Origin: Parasutterella secunda
Lineage (GTDB): Bacteria; Pseudomonadota; Gammaproteobacteria; Burkholderiales; Burkholderiaceae_F
Direction of reading: 5' to 3'
Assembly: GCF_016901835.1 (NCBI RefSeq)
Contig: NZ_JACJKX010000005.1
Span: 1 to 64,000 of the forward strand
Length of the DNA stretch: 64,000 nucleotides
Under the pieces are notes generated by a model. It was not told the DNA's origin and did not search any database. It saw nothing but the letters and a program-made list of their open reading frames with translations. Both the position numbers and the translations under genes were made by a program. Shown one piece after another: positions 13,194 to 23,596 of the stretch (position 1 is its first letter; the number at the start of each line of letters is the position of its first letter).

Positions 13194-13228
13194 GTGTAAG
13201 AAAGTGGGAAAAAGTGGAGGTTTGTGCC
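13194..13228 (+). promoter_or_regulatory. MraZ operator: four GTG repeats at 10-bp spacing
   Basis: Copies beginning at 13194 (GTGTA), 13204 (GTGGG), 13214 (GTGGA) and 13224 (GTGCC) are exactly 10 bp apart, so all face the same side of the helix. MraZ is known to bind tandem TGGGN repeats spaced this way in front of its own gene. The middle two copies are nearest to consensus. Confidence 0.75.
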
Positions 13229-13281
13229 GTAAAGGTGCAAACAGCCTTTCGTTTTTTGTCTGAATTGTTCTGGGTGGACTG

Positions 13282-13710
13282 ATGTTTCAAGGCACATCTT
13301 TACTGGTGCTCGATGCAAAAGGCCGTCTCTCGTTACCGTCAAAGTATCGGGAGAGCCTTCTTGTACCCTGCCAGGGAGAGGTGACCCTGACTCGCCATCC
13401 GGACGGTTGCGTGCTGATCTATCCCCGAGCTATTTGGGTTGAATTGCGATCCAAGCTCGCCTCTTTACCATACTCGGCTCGTGCGCTGCAGCGTGTGATG
13501 TTGGGTAGCGCCATTGATGTCAATGCCGACGGTTCCGGCAGACTTCTCGTTCCCGGTGATCTCAGAAGTCTGTGCGGACTCAATCGCGAAGTGACGTTAA
13601 TCGGTATGGGTAATCACTTCGAATTATGGGATCAGGCGAAGTACATGCAATTTGAACAAGCTGAATTACAGAAAGGACTACCGCCCGAAGTGTTTGACCT
13701 GGTGCTGTAG
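13282..13710 (+). CDS. mraZ: Transcriptional regulator MraZ
   Basis: AbrB-fold DNA-binding protein of 142 residues, first gene of the division/cell wall cluster. Two SpoVT/AbrB-like halves are visible: residues 5-50 (LLVLDAKGRLSLPSKYRE) and about 78-125 (IDVNADGSGRLLVPGDLR), each with the family's D-x-x-GR-x-x-(L)P pattern. Length is typical. It acts as an oligomeric ring that represses its own promoter through GTGGG repeats, four of which lie 50-90 bp upstream. The next gene, rsmH, starts ten bases after its stop; excess MraZ and RsmH are known to counteract each other in E. coli. Confidence 0.95.
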   Translation: MFQGTSLLVLDAKGRLSLPSKYRESLLVPCQGEVTLTRHPDGCVLIYPRAIWVELRSKLASLPYSARALQRVMLGSAIDVNADGSGRLLVPGDLRSLCGLNREVTLIGMGNHFELWDQAKYMQFEQAELQKGLPPEVFDLVL

Positions 13711-13720
13711 GAGAGGGGGA

Positions 13721-14671
13721 ATGGAAAAGCGCTTCGCTCACCTCTCCGTTATGGCAGAGGTGGCGCCGCCTATGGTGGTAACAAATCCTGATGGGACGTA
13801 CGTTGACGCGACGTTTGGCCGCGGAGGTCACTCGCGCCGTATTCTCTCGCTTCTTTCCCCCGAAGGCAGACTCATTGCCTTCGATCGAGATCCCCAAGCC
13901 ATTGAATCCGCAAAAGAAATCGACGACAAACGATTCAGCATTATTCATGCTCCTTTTTCCCACATGCGTGAAGAGCTCTCGCTCAAAAATGTCGATCGGG
14001 TAGCGGGTGTTTTTATGGATATCGGCGTGTCGAGTCCGCAAATCGATGATGCCTCTCGCGGTTTTTCATTCCGTATGGACGGGCCGCTTGATATGCGCAT
14101 GGATACCTCCTGCGGTCAGACGGCAGCCGAATGGCTTGCAAGTGCCTCGGAAACAGAAATTGCCCGAGTGATTCACACGTTGGGCGAAGAGCGTTTTGCC
14201 AAAAAGATTGCCCGCGCGATTGTTCAAAGTCGCGTGACTGATCCCCTTGTCTCCACCCAACAATTAGCTAAATTGGTGGCTCAGGTCGTTCCTGCCAATA
14301 AGAAAGATCCCACTCAAAATCCGGCGACCCGAACTTTCCAGGCAATTCGCATTCACATCAACAGCGAGCTCGATGAGCTCTCGCAGGCGCTCGAAGCAGC
14401 GATGGATTTGGTCGAAGACGGCGGTCGAATCGCCGTGATTACGTTCCATTCGCTAGAAGACCGAATCGTTAAGCGCTTTTTCGATGAAAAAGCTCATCCG
14501 GAAAGACGGTTTGATTCGCGCCTGCCCCTGCGCGCGAGTGAATTGCCTGCGCCTGAATTAACCGATATCAGGCGCATCCTTCCCACCGAAGAAGAGTGTG
14601 CGGCTAATCCGCGTGCCCGAAGCGCTATTTTGCGTGTGGCCACGCGTGTGCGCACGGGGAGGCCGGCATGA
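13721..14671 (+). CDS. rsmH: 16S rRNA (cytosine-1402-N4)-methyltransferase RsmH
   Basis: Methylates C1402 of 16S rRNA in the ribosomal P site, using SAM. The product has 316 residues. The start HLSVMAEVAPPM and the SAM loop DATFGRGGHSRRIL (about 28-41) are characteristic, as are DIGVSSPQID and the C-terminal FHSLEDRIVKRFF. A purine-rich GAGAGGGGG directly precedes the ATG. Its stop overlaps the ftsL ATG (ATGA). Confidence 0.97.
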   Translation: MEKRFAHLSVMAEVAPPMVVTNPDGTYVDATFGRGGHSRRILSLLSPEGRLIAFDRDPQAIESAKEIDDKRFSIIHAPFSHMREELSLKNVDRVAGVFMDIGVSSPQIDDASRGFSFRMDGPLDMRMDTSCGQTAAEWLASASETEIARVIHTLGEERFAKKIARAIVQSRVTDPLVSTQQLAKLVAQVVPANKKDPTQNPATRTFQAIRIHINSELDELSQALEAAMDLVEDGGRIAVITFHSLEDRIVKRFFDEKAHPERRFDSRLPLRASELPAPELTDIRRILPTEEECAANPRARSAILRVATRVRTGRPA

Positions 14672-15012
14672 TTCGTTTTGAAATGCTGCGGCTTCTTCGC
14701 CAAAACGCTAATCTGATTGCCATTGTGTCGCTGACATTGGCCGTGGTTTGGGTTGCGCTCTTGATTGTGAATAACCAATACAAGGTCAGGGCACTCACTT
14801 CAGAAATTGAACAGGAGCAGGAACAATACAGAAGGCTTTTGGATGAGCAGCGTGAAATCAATATTGAATTGGCCAAGGTAACGTTGCCCGGTTACATTGC
14901 CTCGCGAGCACGTGATATGGGACTTGAGCCTGCGCGAAATGAAAATACCGTCATTTTGCAGCCCAAACCTGTTCCGCGCTTTGTAACCCGTAAAGAGGGG
15001 GATCGGTCATGA
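14668..15012 (+). CDS. ftsL: Cell division protein FtsL
   Basis: Small bitopic protein of 114 residues: a short cytoplasmic start, one membrane helix at about 14-34 (ANLIAIVSLTLAVVWVALLI), then a periplasmic coiled coil rich in E and Q (SEIEQEQEQYRRLLDEQRE). FtsL pairs with FtsB and FtsQ and signals to FtsWI at the septum. Low sequence conservation is usual; the position between rsmH and ftsI with ATGA overlaps on both sides supports the call. Confidence 0.9.
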   Translation: MIRFEMLRLLRQNANLIAIVSLTLAVVWVALLIVNNQYKVRALTSEIEQEQEQYRRLLDEQREINIELAKVTLPGYIASRARDMGLEPARNENTVILQPKPVPRFVTRKEGDRS

Positions 15013-16823
15013 CGATGCGTGAACCCTTAAGTACTCGGGTCTTTAACTTCTTGAGAAAGCGTTTCCACGAATTCTGGAGTGAAGATACGACTCCGCGCAT
15101 GCCCAAGCGCTCCAAAGAAAGAGAAAAAGAGTGGTTGGCCTTGGAAATTTCTCAAAAACGCTCTCACGTGGTTTTGGGAGTGTTGGTGGGGATTTTTGTC
15201 GTCTGCTTCCTGCGTGCCGGGTATTTACAGTGCTTTAATACGGAATTCCTGCAAAAACAAGGCGAAGTCCGTTATGCCAGAACGCTTGAGATTGCAGCCG
15301 GCCGCGGTCAGATTTTTGACCGAAACGGTGTAGTGTTGGCCGCAACGCTGCCCGCACGAAGTATTTGGGCGACAACGAATTTGGTGACGGCAACGCCTGC
15401 GCAATTAAGTCAGTTGTCTGACCTTTTGGGTGTTTCCGAAACGACACTTAAAAAACGTCTGTCACGTAAGGACGCTTTTGTCAACTTGGCTCGCCAGGTC
15501 GATATGGACGTTGTTCGTCAGGTGCAGGCGATGCATCTGGAGGGTCTCACCTATTCGCCCGACGTGAAACGCCACTATCCGGGTGGAGAAGTCTCCGCGC
15601 ATATCGTGGGCTTTAATAACCGTGAGGACCATGGTCAGGAAGGGGTGGAACTGGCCAACGACAGGACCCTCACCGGCAAAAATGGTGCTCGTCGGGTAAT
15701 CCGTGATCGTTTGGGACACGTCATTGAAGAAATGTGGACGCAGGAGCCGGTGCCAGGTCAGGATCTGCATCTTTCGATTGATTCCCGTATCCAATACATT
15801 GCCTATTCTGCTGTGAAAAATGCGGTGGAAAAACACCAGGCTAAGGCGGGTGCCGTCGTTGTGGCCGATTCCATCACCGGCGAAATTTTGGCTCTCGTGA
15901 GTTGGCCCGGTTTCGATCCGAATGATCGCAGCACGTTTGTGTTCGAAAAAATCCGCAACCGAGTAGTCACGGATACGTATGAGCCGGGCTCAATCATGAA
16001 GCCTTTTGCGATTGCCAAGGCGCTGGATATGGGTATTGTCCGTCCGGACAGTTTGATTCAGACGGCGCCCGGTAAGATTCGAGTGGCTGACCGTACGATC
16101 AGCGACACAAGGGATTTCGGGTTGTTGAGGGTTTCTCAGGTCATTGCCAAATCATCAAACGTGGGCACAGTCAAAATTGCGCTTCAGATTCCGCCCGAAG
16201 TGTTGTGGGAAACGTATAGCCGTTTAGGCTTTGGACAGGCCCCTCAGGTAGGTTTCCCCGGAGCGGTAGCGGGCCGCCTGCGTCCTGCCAAGACCTGGGG
16301 GCCGGTTGAACAAGCGACCATTTCCTACGGCTACGGTTTGTCGACTTCGTTAATGCAGATTGCTCAGGCCTATACGGTCTTTGCCAGAAACGGTGACGTG
16401 ATTCCGTTGACCTTAATGAAGCAGGATCATCCGGCTGTGGGTGAACAGGTTTATCGTCCTGAAATTGCCCGCCAGATGCGCGCCATGATGATGACCACGG
16501 TTCACCGCGGTGGAACGGCATCGCGTCTGAAGGTGACGGGCTACACCGTAGCCGGTAAGACCGGTACTGTTTACAAAGTGAAAAACGGTGAATATGTCAA
16601 AGATTACGTTGCTTCTTTTGTCGGGGTGGCACCGGCAACCCAGCCGCGTTTGGTGGTAGCGGTGATGATTGATGAACCGAAAGATTCCGGTCACGTGGGT
16701 GGCGTGGTCGCGGCTCCCGTGTTCGGTGAAGTGGTCGAGGCGGCTTTGCGTACGCTGCTTGTTAACCCCGATGATCCGATGATGGTCGCCGGCGGTGGAC
16801 TCATGGCCAGGACAACCCATTAG
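15009..16823 (+). CDS. ftsI: Septal peptidoglycan transpeptidase FtsI (PBP3)
   Basis: Class B penicillin-binding protein of 604 residues that cross-links septal peptidoglycan together with FtsW. One N-terminal membrane helix (about 55-75) is followed by the pedestal domain (GRGQIFDRNGVVLA) and the transpeptidase domain with the active-site motifs SIMK (S328, K331), SSN (about 382-384) and KTGT (about 517-520). All catalytic residues are present. Its ATG overlaps the ftsL stop. Confidence 0.97.
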   Translation: MTMREPLSTRVFNFLRKRFHEFWSEDTTPRMPKRSKEREKEWLALEISQKRSHVVLGVLVGIFVVCFLRAGYLQCFNTEFLQKQGEVRYARTLEIAAGRGQIFDRNGVVLAATLPARSIWATTNLVTATPAQLSQLSDLLGVSETTLKKRLSRKDAFVNLARQVDMDVVRQVQAMHLEGLTYSPDVKRHYPGGEVSAHIVGFNNREDHGQEGVELANDRTLTGKNGARRVIRDRLGHVIEEMWTQEPVPGQDLHLSIDSRIQYIAYSAVKNAVEKHQAKAGAVVVADSITGEILALVSWPGFDPNDRSTFVFEKIRNRVVTDTYEPGSIMKPFAIAKALDMGIVRPDSLIQTAPGKIRVADRTISDTRDFGLLRVSQVIAKSSNVGTVKIALQIPPEVLWETYSRLGFGQAPQVGFPGAVAGRLRPAKTWGPVEQATISYGYGLSTSLMQIAQAYTVFARNGDVIPLTLMKQDHPAVGEQVYRPEIARQMRAMMMTTVHRGGTASRLKVTGYTVAGKTGTVYKVKNGEYVKDYVASFVGVAPATQPRLVVAVMIDEPKDSGHVGGVVAAPVFGEVVEAALRTLLVNPDDPMMVAGGGLMARTTH

Positions 16824-16893
16824 AGCAGAAATGCCGTTATTGAAAATCAAATGAATGCGGCATGGACTGAATATCCAAGAGAGTAAATTCCTT

Positions 16894-19758
16894 ATGACGG
16901 ACAATATCCAATCTTATGTCAGTTTATTAAGGCGGTTGGTGCCTCAAGCCAAGCGTCTGACGCTGGATTCCCGTAATTTGCGAGAGGGCGATGTTTTTGT
17001 TGCCGTGCCCGGTCTGCATCGAGACGGACGCGAATTTTTAGAAGAGGCTTCAAAAAAAGCCAGTGCACTGGTTTATGAAGACGACGGTATGCGCCGTACG
17101 TTTTCTGTACCTACCATTGCCGTACCATCCTTGGGCGTACATTTGGGGGAATTCGCGGCGGGTTTTTATCGTGATCCGAGCGCTAAGCTTTTTACGATTG
17201 GTATTACGGGTACAAACGGAAAGACCACTTCGTCGCATTGGTTGTCTCAGCTTTTTACTCTTTTAGATCAAAAGTGTGCAGCAATTGGCACGATCGGTTG
17301 TTTCATGGACGGAAAGGCCTTTGAAAGTGCACCGTTGACAACGCCCGATTCGCTCACACTTCAGGGGCTTTACAAGGATCTCTCCAAGGCCGGAGCCAAA
17401 GCAGTGGCCCTAGAGGCAAGCTCTATCGGTTTGGAGCAGGGGCGGCTGCAGGCTACGCGTTTTGATGTGGCTGTTTTCACCAATCTCACGCGTGACCACT
17501 TGGACTATCACCACGATATGGTAGCCTATGAGAAGGCTAAAGCCATTCTTTTTAATTGGCCTCAACTGCAACACGCCGTAATCAATATTGATGACGAAGC
17601 GGGGGTGCGTTTGGCTGAAGGGACCTCTCATCGGGCCATTCATACGATCGTCACGACCATTAAGGGAACGATTGCTTTGCCGGCGACGAGACTTTTGGCA
17701 GCGGAAAATATTCGTCCGATGCCCGAAGGCATGCAATTTGACATTGTTTTTGAGGCCGAGCGGCACACGGTTCATTTACCCATTTTCGGTGCTTTTAATA
17801 TTTCCAATATGTTGGGAGTGGTCGGCGCTGCTTTGTGTCGAGGCTTTGCGCTATCTGACATTGTCGAACAACTTCCTCATTTGGTGGCGCCCGCAGGCCG
17901 TATGCAAAGGGTTCCCTATCCGGGAGCAGCTTTGGCAATTGTTGATTACAGTCACACGCCTGATGCCGTGCAAAAAGCACTCGAGGCTCTCAGAGGGGTA
18001 GCGAAGGTGCGTCGCGGTAAACTCTGGGCGGTATTGGGCGCAGGTGGCGATCGCGATGCCGGTAAGCGCCCCATTATGGCTCTGGTCGCTGAGGCCGGGG
18101 CCGATCGGGTGATTCTCACAAGTGACAATCCTCGCACCGAAGATCCCGAAGAGATTTTGCGTCAGATGTGCGCGGGACTTCGTACCCCGCAGCGCGTGAT
18201 TGTCGATCGGCGCGAGGCAATTTTTACGGCGATTAAGGAAGCCGAGCCCGAAGATGTGGTTTTAATTGCCGGTAAGGGTCATGAGCTTTATCAGGAAATC
18301 AACGGTGTGAAGCACCCCTTCGGAGATGTGATTGAAGCGCGAAATGCCCAAAAGATGAAAAATCCTCCGGCCGATGCACTCTTGACCGTTAAGTTTCTTT
18401 CGAGACTTTTGCCGGGTTCGCACCTTGTGGGCAGTGATGTTCCCTTTACCAACGTCTGTACCGATACGCGTTTGGTGCGCGAAGGGTCGCTATTTTTTGC
18501 CTTGCGAGGCGAGCGCTTTGACGGACACGATTTTGTCAATCAAGCCATGCACGCGGGCGCTGCCGCTTTAGTCGTCGATCATGAAGTCTATAGCCCGTTA
18601 CCGCAGATTGTTGTTAAAGACGTGAAGTTTGCCCTAGGGGCAACTGCGGCTTATTGGCGTCGCGGGCGGTCGTTAGCTTTGGCAGCTGTCGCAGGCAGTA
18701 ACGGCAAAACAACGACCACGCAGATGATCGCGACGATTTTGAGGCTTCGCTACGGTGATAACGCACTTTCAACCGAGGGTAATTTCAACAACGATATCGG
18801 CGTGCCGATTACCCTTTGGCGCTTAAGAGATCATCACGAAGCCGCTGTGGTTGAAACCGGGATGAATCACGTAGGAGAAATGCGCTATTTGAGCGGTTTG
18901 GTTCAGCCGACGGTAGCAGTTGTGACCAACGCCCAGCGCGAACATCAGGAATTTTTACAGTCGATTGAAGCCACCGCCCGGGAAAACGGTGAAATTCTTC
19001 GAGTTCTGCCTTCAAGCGGCGTAGCGGTGATCCCTTGTGACGATCCCTGCCGTCCGATTTGGTTGGAAATGGCCCAGCAGGCCAATATCATGACTTTCGG
19101 TATTGATGCCTCGGCCGATGTCAGCGGTTGTGTGAGGACCGGTCCCGACGGCATGGTGGCCATGATCGATACGCCGACGGGCTCCTTTGAAGCGAAATTG
19201 AAAGTTCGCGGGGAGCACAATTTCAAAAACGCTCTGGCTGCCACTGCGGTGTGTTTAGCCATGAATGTTTCGCTTGATCTGATTCGCCAAGGGCTTGAAT
19301 CGTTTGAAGCGATCAAGGGCCGCGGGCAGGTGCACAATTGCGGCTCGCTTACCGTGATTGATGATGCCTATAATGCGAACCCCGACAGTATGAAGGCGGC
19401 CATTGATTTGCTCACGAGTTATCCGGGGCCGCGCCTGTTGATAGCCGGCGACATGGGAGAGTTGGGTGCGCGCAGCATTTCGTACCATGAAGAAATCGGT
19501 GAGTATGCAGCCAAGAAACACGTTGACGGTTTCTTTGCAATCGGCGATAACATGCGCTACGCCGTCAAGCGGTTCAGTGCGTTTGCTCCCAAGGCGCATG
19601 CACTTTGGGAACCCAATCGTGAAAAATTTATGGATGCGGTACTCAAAGAAAGCCAAAACTACCGAGTGGTCAGTGTGAAGGCTTCCAATTTCATGAAATT
19701 ATCAGAGGTGGTTAAGGCGCTTGTTGAAGCGCAGGCGCCCAAAGAAAAGAAGGATTAA
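16894..19758 (+). CDS. murEF: Bifunctional MurE-MurF ligase fusion
   Basis: One 954-residue chain carries two successive Mur ligases: MurE adds meso-diaminopimelate to UDP-MurNAc-L-Ala-D-Glu, and MurF then adds D-Ala-D-Ala. Each half has its own ATP-binding loop, GTNGKTT (about 106-112) and GSNGKTTTT (about 600-608). DNPRTEDP near 411 is the MurE signature for diaminopimelate. The join lies near 485, after [14 protein letters not shown]. There is no stop or internal start between the halves and no separate murF. The ATG at 16894 follows AAGAGAG and gives a normal MurE N-terminus. Such fusions are known in several Burkholderiales. Confidence 0.95.
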   Translation: MTDNIQSYVSLLRRLVPQAKRLTLDSRNLREGDVFVAVPGLHRDGREFLEEASKKASALVYEDDGMRRTFSVPTIAVPSLGVHLGEFAAGFYRDPSAKLFTIGITGTNGKTTSSHWLSQLFTLLDQKCAAIGTIGCFMDGKAFESAPLTTPDSLTLQGLYKDLSKAGAKAVALEASSIGLEQGRLQATRFDVAVFTNLTRDHLDYHHDMVAYEKAKAILFNWPQLQHAVINIDDEAGVRLAEGTSHRAIHTIVTTIKGTIALPATRLLAAENIRPMPEGMQFDIVFEAERHTVHLPIFGAFNISNMLGVVGAALCRGFALSDIVEQLPHLVAPAGRMQRVPYPGAALAIVDYSHTPDAVQKALEALRGVAKVRRGKLWAVLGAGGDRDAGKRPIMALVAEAGADRVILTSDNPRTEDPEEILRQMCAGLRTPQRVIVDRREAIFTAIKEAEPEDVVLIAGKGHELYQEINGVKHPFGDVIEARNAQKMKNPPADALLTVKFLSRLLPGSHLVGSDVPFTNVCTDTRLVREGSLFFALRGERFDGHDFVNQAMHAGAAALVVDHEVYSPLPQIVVKDVKFALGATAAYWRRGRSLALAAVAGSNGKTTTTQMIATILRLRYGDNALSTEGNFNNDIGVPITLWRLRDHHEAAVVETGMNHVGEMRYLSGLVQPTVAVVTNAQREHQEFLQSIEATARENGEILRVLPSSGVAVIPCDDPCRPIWLEMAQQANIMTFGIDASADVSGCVRTGPDGMVAMIDTPTGSFEAKLKVRGEHNFKNALAATAVCLAMNVSLDLIRQGLESFEAIKGRGQVHNCGSLTVIDDAYNANPDSMKAAIDLLTSYPGPRLLIAGDMGELGARSISYHEEIGEYAAKKHVDGFFAIGDNMRYAVKRFSAFAPKAHALWEPNREKFMDAVLKESQNYRVVSVKASNFMKLSEVVKALVEAQAPKEKKD

Positions 19759-19760
19759 GG

Positions 19761-20915
19761 ATGCTTCTGGAATTATTCCAATGGCTCGGAGAGGATATCC
19801 GAGCCTTTCAGGTTTTCAATTACTTGAGTTTGCGTGCCGTGATGGCAGCGCTTACGGCTTTGGCAATCGGCTTTATGGCTGGTCCCGCAACGATCCGTTA
19901 TCTGCGGGCAATGAAGATGGGACAGGCAGTCCGTACCAACGGCCCAAAGACCCATATGGTTAAAGATGGTACGCCGACCATGGGCGGAGTGCTCATTTTG
20001 ATTTCCATCGGTTTGTCAACACTGTTGTGGATGGATTTAAGTAACCGCTTTGTCTGGGTGGTACTGTTTGTGACACTCGGTTTCGGTTGGGTCGGTTGGG
20101 TCGATGACTACCGCAAAGTCGTGCACCATGACCCCAAGGGAATGAGTGCCAAAGAAAAGTTCGGGTGGCAATCTTTGATCGGCATTGTCGCCTCTGTCTA
20201 TCTGGCTTTTGCGATCAGCGCGCCTAACGATATTCATGTGGTGCACATGATTGTGGGTTGGGTGGAGTCGGGATTCCCGATGCAAATGCCCTCGCATGCT
20301 GATTTGATCATTCCGTTTTTCAAGCACTTTGCCTATCCGTTGGGTATTTTCGGTTTTGTTGCGCTCACCTTCGTTGTGATTGTGGGTACGAGTAACGCCG
20401 TGAATTTAACCGACGGTTTGGATGGATTGGCCATTTTGCCTGCGGTGCTCGTGGGCAGCGCTTTGGGCGTGTTTGCTTACGTGGAAGGCCGCATCGACTT
20501 TGCCCGCTATTTACTCTTTCCGTACATACCGGGCGCCGGTGAGTTGGTGGTTGTTTGTGCGGCGTTGGCAGGAGCCGGTCTTGCCTTTTTGTGGTTTAAC
20601 GCCCACCCCGCACAGGTCTTTATGGGTGACGTGGGAGCCTTGGCTTTGGGCGGCACGCTCGGTACGGTCGCTGTGATCGCCCGTCAGGAATTGGTCTTAG
20701 CCATTATGGGTGGCATCTTCGTTGTGGAAACCCTTTCGGTGATGATTCAGACTACGTACTTCCGTCTCTCAGGAGGTAAGCGCGTGTTCCTCATGGCTCC
20801 GATTCACCATCACTTTGAATTAAAGGGCTGGAAAGAAACACAAGTGGTGACCCGATTCTGGATCATTACGTTTATCTTGGTGTTGATCGGTTTGTCGACA
20901 TTGAAGATTCGTTAA
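19761..20915 (+). CDS. mraY: Phospho-N-acetylmuramoyl-pentapeptide transferase MraY
   Basis: Integral membrane enzyme of 384 residues with about ten hydrophobic helices. It transfers phospho-MurNAc-pentapeptide to undecaprenyl phosphate, making lipid I. Signature segments are [20 protein letters not shown] with the catalytic aspartates, [13 protein letters not shown] and [12 protein letters not shown], and the C-terminal [14 protein letters not shown]. It starts 3 nt after murEF and its product is the substrate for MurG four genes on. Confidence 0.97.
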   Translation: MLLELFQWLGEDIRAFQVFNYLSLRAVMAALTALAIGFMAGPATIRYLRAMKMGQAVRTNGPKTHMVKDGTPTMGGVLILISIGLSTLLWMDLSNRFVWVVLFVTLGFGWVGWVDDYRKVVHHDPKGMSAKEKFGWQSLIGIVASVYLAFAISAPNDIHVVHMIVGWVESGFPMQMPSHADLIIPFFKHFAYPLGIFGFVALTFVVIVGTSNAVNLTDGLDGLAILPAVLVGSALGVFAYVEGRIDFARYLLFPYIPGAGELVVVCAALAGAGLAFLWFNAHPAQVFMGDVGALALGGTLGTVAVIARQELVLAIMGGIFVVETLSVMIQTTYFRLSGGKRVFLMAPIHHHFELKGWKETQVVTRFWIITFILVLIGLSTLKIR

Positions 20916-20927
20916 GAGGCATAAACG

Positions 20928-22388
20928 ATGCAAAAACAGAAAGCTTTAGTGGTCGGTTTGGGCGCTTCGGGCGAGGCCTGTACCCAGTTTTTACTCAAAC
21001 GCGACTGGCAGGTGACGGCAACCGATACTCGTGAGCAGCCGCCCGCTTTGGGGCGTCTGGCCGGAACCGAGGGCTTTGATTTTGTAGAGTTGAGTCGGGC
21101 TCAGGATAGCCTTGAGGGTGTTTCAATTCTTGTGATGTCTCCGGGCATCAGCCCCTGGCATTCGGCTGTGACGCCCCTTGTTGAAAAAGCCCGCTCGATG
21201 GGGATTGAGCTTGTGGGAGAAATCGAGCTTTTTGCCAGAGAATTAGCCAATTTGAAAGCTCAAAAAGGCTATGAGCCTAAGGTGATTGCCATCACGGGTA
21301 CCAACGGCAAAACGACGACAACGGTTTTGACCACGAAGATGGCGGCTGCCGGTGGCTTAAAAGCAGTCGCAGCAGGCAATATCGGTCCCAATGCCGTCAG
21401 AGAGTTGGATCGGTACCTTGAGGCAGATGACCTGCCCGATGTGTGGGTGTTGGAGTTATCGAGTTTTCAGCTTGAAACCACCTCGAGTTTAGTGCCCGAT
21501 GCAGCGGCGCTTTTAAATATCACGCAGGATCACTTGGACTGGCACGGCGGCATGAATGAGTACGTGGCGGCCAAGGCAAGAATTTTTGCTCACGAAAAAA
21601 CGGCCCGTATCCTCAACCGTGATGATGCAACGGTGATGAATTTTGCCGTTGAAGACCGGCGCGTTTTCACTTTCGGTGCGTCCGAGCCTACTCGCTCCAA
21701 TGAATGGGGGTTGGTTGAAAGCGACGGCATCCTGTGGCTGGCGTTCAATGAGGATGACTCGGTTCAGCTCAGTAAACGCAAGGTACTCGAAGGCCATGTG
21801 CTGCAACGCTTGATGCCCGAAGAGGCTTTGCATATTCGTGGTCGCCACAACACCATGAATGCGCTCGCAGCCCTTGCTTTGATTTATGCAGCGGGCCTTT
21901 CCATCAGTGACGCTTTGCGAGCCTTGTCTCAATACAAGGGCGAACCTCACCGCGTTGAATACGTGATGACCGTCAATGACATTGATTACATTGATGACAG
22001 TAAGGGAACCAATGTCGGGGCAACGGTGGCGGCGCTCGAAGGATTGGGTGCTCGCGGCTCGCGCTTGGTGGTAATTTTGGGCGGTGATGGAAAAGGACAG
22101 GACTTTGCTCCCATTGCCGAATCCATGGCCAAATATGCTCGGGGAGCCGTATTGATCGGGCGCGATGCGCCTTTGATTGAGAAGGCGCTTGCCGGGGCGA
22201 CGTACCCGATCGTTCATGCAAAAGACATGCCCGAGGCTGTGCGCAAGGCCACCGATCTGGCCGAGCCCCATGACTGTGTGCTTTTGTCGCCTGCCTGCGC
22301 CAGTTGGGATATGTTTAAAGATTACGCTGAACGTTCCGCTATTTTTATTGCCAGTGCAAAGGCCCTGGCCGGTGAAAATCAGCAATGA
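20928..22388 (+). CDS. murD: UDP-N-acetylmuramoyl-L-alanine--D-glutamate ligase MurD
   Basis: Cytoplasmic ATP-dependent ligase of 486 residues that adds D-glutamate to UDP-MurNAc-L-Ala. An N-terminal Rossmann domain (ALVVGLGASGEA) is followed by the ATPase domain with GTNGKTTTT (about 125-133) and the C-terminal domain with YIDDSKGTN and LLSPACASWDMF. Its stop overlaps the ftsW ATG. Confidence 0.97.
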   Translation: MQKQKALVVGLGASGEACTQFLLKRDWQVTATDTREQPPALGRLAGTEGFDFVELSRAQDSLEGVSILVMSPGISPWHSAVTPLVEKARSMGIELVGEIELFARELANLKAQKGYEPKVIAITGTNGKTTTTVLTTKMAAAGGLKAVAAGNIGPNAVRELDRYLEADDLPDVWVLELSSFQLETTSSLVPDAAALLNITQDHLDWHGGMNEYVAAKARIFAHEKTARILNRDDATVMNFAVEDRRVFTFGASEPTRSNEWGLVESDGILWLAFNEDDSVQLSKRKVLEGHVLQRLMPEEALHIRGRHNTMNALAALALIYAAGLSISDALRALSQYKGEPHRVEYVMTVNDIDYIDDSKGTNVGATVAALEGLGARGSRLVVILGGDGKGQDFAPIAESMAKYARGAVLIGRDAPLIEKALAGATYPIVHAKDMPEAVRKATDLAEPHDCVLLSPACASWDMFKDYAERSAIFIASAKALAGENQQ

Positions 22389-23596
22389 TTAGTCTGAAGC
22401 AGCTTTTTCAAAAAAAAGAGAAAAAAAGCGGGGACTGGACGACCAGAAGCTCTTTTGCGACCATTTCATCGATTGACTACAGCGTCATTGCCACCATTAC
22501 GGCTCTTTTGATTCTGGGGCTCGTGATGGTGTATTCGGCTTCCATCTCTTTAGGGGACTCACCGAAATATCAAACCTCCGAGGGCTTTTTTGCCGTCAGA
22601 CATGCCATCTACATTGTCATTGGGATGGTGGCAGCCTTTTTTGTTTTCAAAATGCCGCTTCACCGCTGGTACACGTTAAGTTATCCCTTAGGCGCATTGG
22701 GCATTTTATTGCTCATTTCCGTGTTCGTCCCCGGGTTAGGGCATGAGGTGAACGGCTCGACCCGTTGGATCGGATTCGGCCCTGTTAATCTTCAGGTCTC
22801 GGAAGTCGTCAAATTTGTATCCGTTTTGGTGATCTCGCACTTTGTAGTGAAGCGTCAGGCGTACATGCACTCCTATACGCGAGGCCTGATTCCTGTCATG
22901 CTCTATATCGGCATGGTGGCCATGCTCTTATCCTTGCAGCCTGACTTGGGAGCGACGGTGGTGATCAGTGCTATTGTGATGGGTGTGGTTTTCCTCGGGG
23001 GCTTGAGTTGGCGCATCATCATTCCCTTCGGCATTGTGATTTTGACCGTGATTGTCTCTTCCATTGCGCTTTCGCCCTGGCGTACCGCCCGTGTGTTTGC
23101 CTATCTTAATCCGTGGGATATTGAAAACCAGTTAGGTAAAGCCTATCAGCTCACGCACTCGCTGATTGCTTTCGGTCGCGGGGAACTGTTCGGCGTCGGG
23201 CTCGGCGCCAGTGTCGAAAAAATGCACTATTTGCCTGAAGCGCACACCGACTTTATTCTCGCTGTGATCGGTGAGGAATTAGGGCTCGTGGGATTTACGG
23301 TTGTGCTTTTACTGTTTTATTGGTTGGTGCGTCGCTCTTTTGAGATCGGTCGACAGGCCGTGCGATTGGAGCTGATTTACTCAGGCCTGGTTGCGCAGGG
23401 GGTAGGGGTTTGGATCGGCGTGCAGGCGCTCATTAATATCGGTGTGGCAATCGGCGTGTTTCCGACCAAAGGTCTGACCCTTCCGCTTGTGAGCTACGGC
23501 GGATCGTCTATAGTGGTGACACTCTGTGCATTAGCCCTGTTACTGCGGGTTGATTATGAAAATCGCCTTCTGATGAGAGGAAAGAGGAGACGGTAG
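22385..23596 (+). CDS. ftsW: Septal peptidoglycan polymerase FtsW
   Basis: SEDS-family glycosyltransferase of 403 residues with about ten membrane helices. It polymerises lipid II at the septum in complex with FtsI, encoded earlier in the same operon. Recognised segments include LVMVYSAS, GSTRWIGFGPVNLQVSE, QPDLGATVV and the C-terminal GLTLPLVSYGGSS. ATGA overlap with murD; murG begins directly at the next base after its stop. Confidence 0.96.
   Translation: MISLKQLFQKKEKKSGDWTTRSSFATISSIDYSVIATITALLILGLVMVYSASISLGDSPKYQTSEGFFAVRHAIYIVIGMVAAFFVFKMPLHRWYTLSYPLGALGILLLISVFVPGLGHEVNGSTRWIGFGPVNLQVSEVVKFVSVLVISHFVVKRQAYMHSYTRGLIPVMLYIGMVAMLLSLQPDLGATVVISAIVMGVVFLGGLSWRIIIPFGIVILTVIVSSIALSPWRTARVFAYLNPWDIENQLGKAYQLTHSLIAFGRGELFGVGLGASVEKMHYLPEAHTDFILAVIGEELGLVGFTVVLLLFYWLVRRSFEIGRQAVRLELIYSGLVAQGVGVWIGVQALINIGVAIGVFPTKGLTLPLVSYGGSSIVVTLCALALLLRVDYENRLLMRGKRRR

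Noticed and set aside
16855-16893. Upstream ATG giving a 13-residue longer MurEF
   Set aside because: The start at 16894 has a better ribosome site and gives the usual MurE N-terminus.
21513-22385. 290-codon open frame antisense to murD
   Set aside because: Long open reading on the opposite strand is common in such G+C-rich coding DNA; the sequence is low in protein character and murD is certain.
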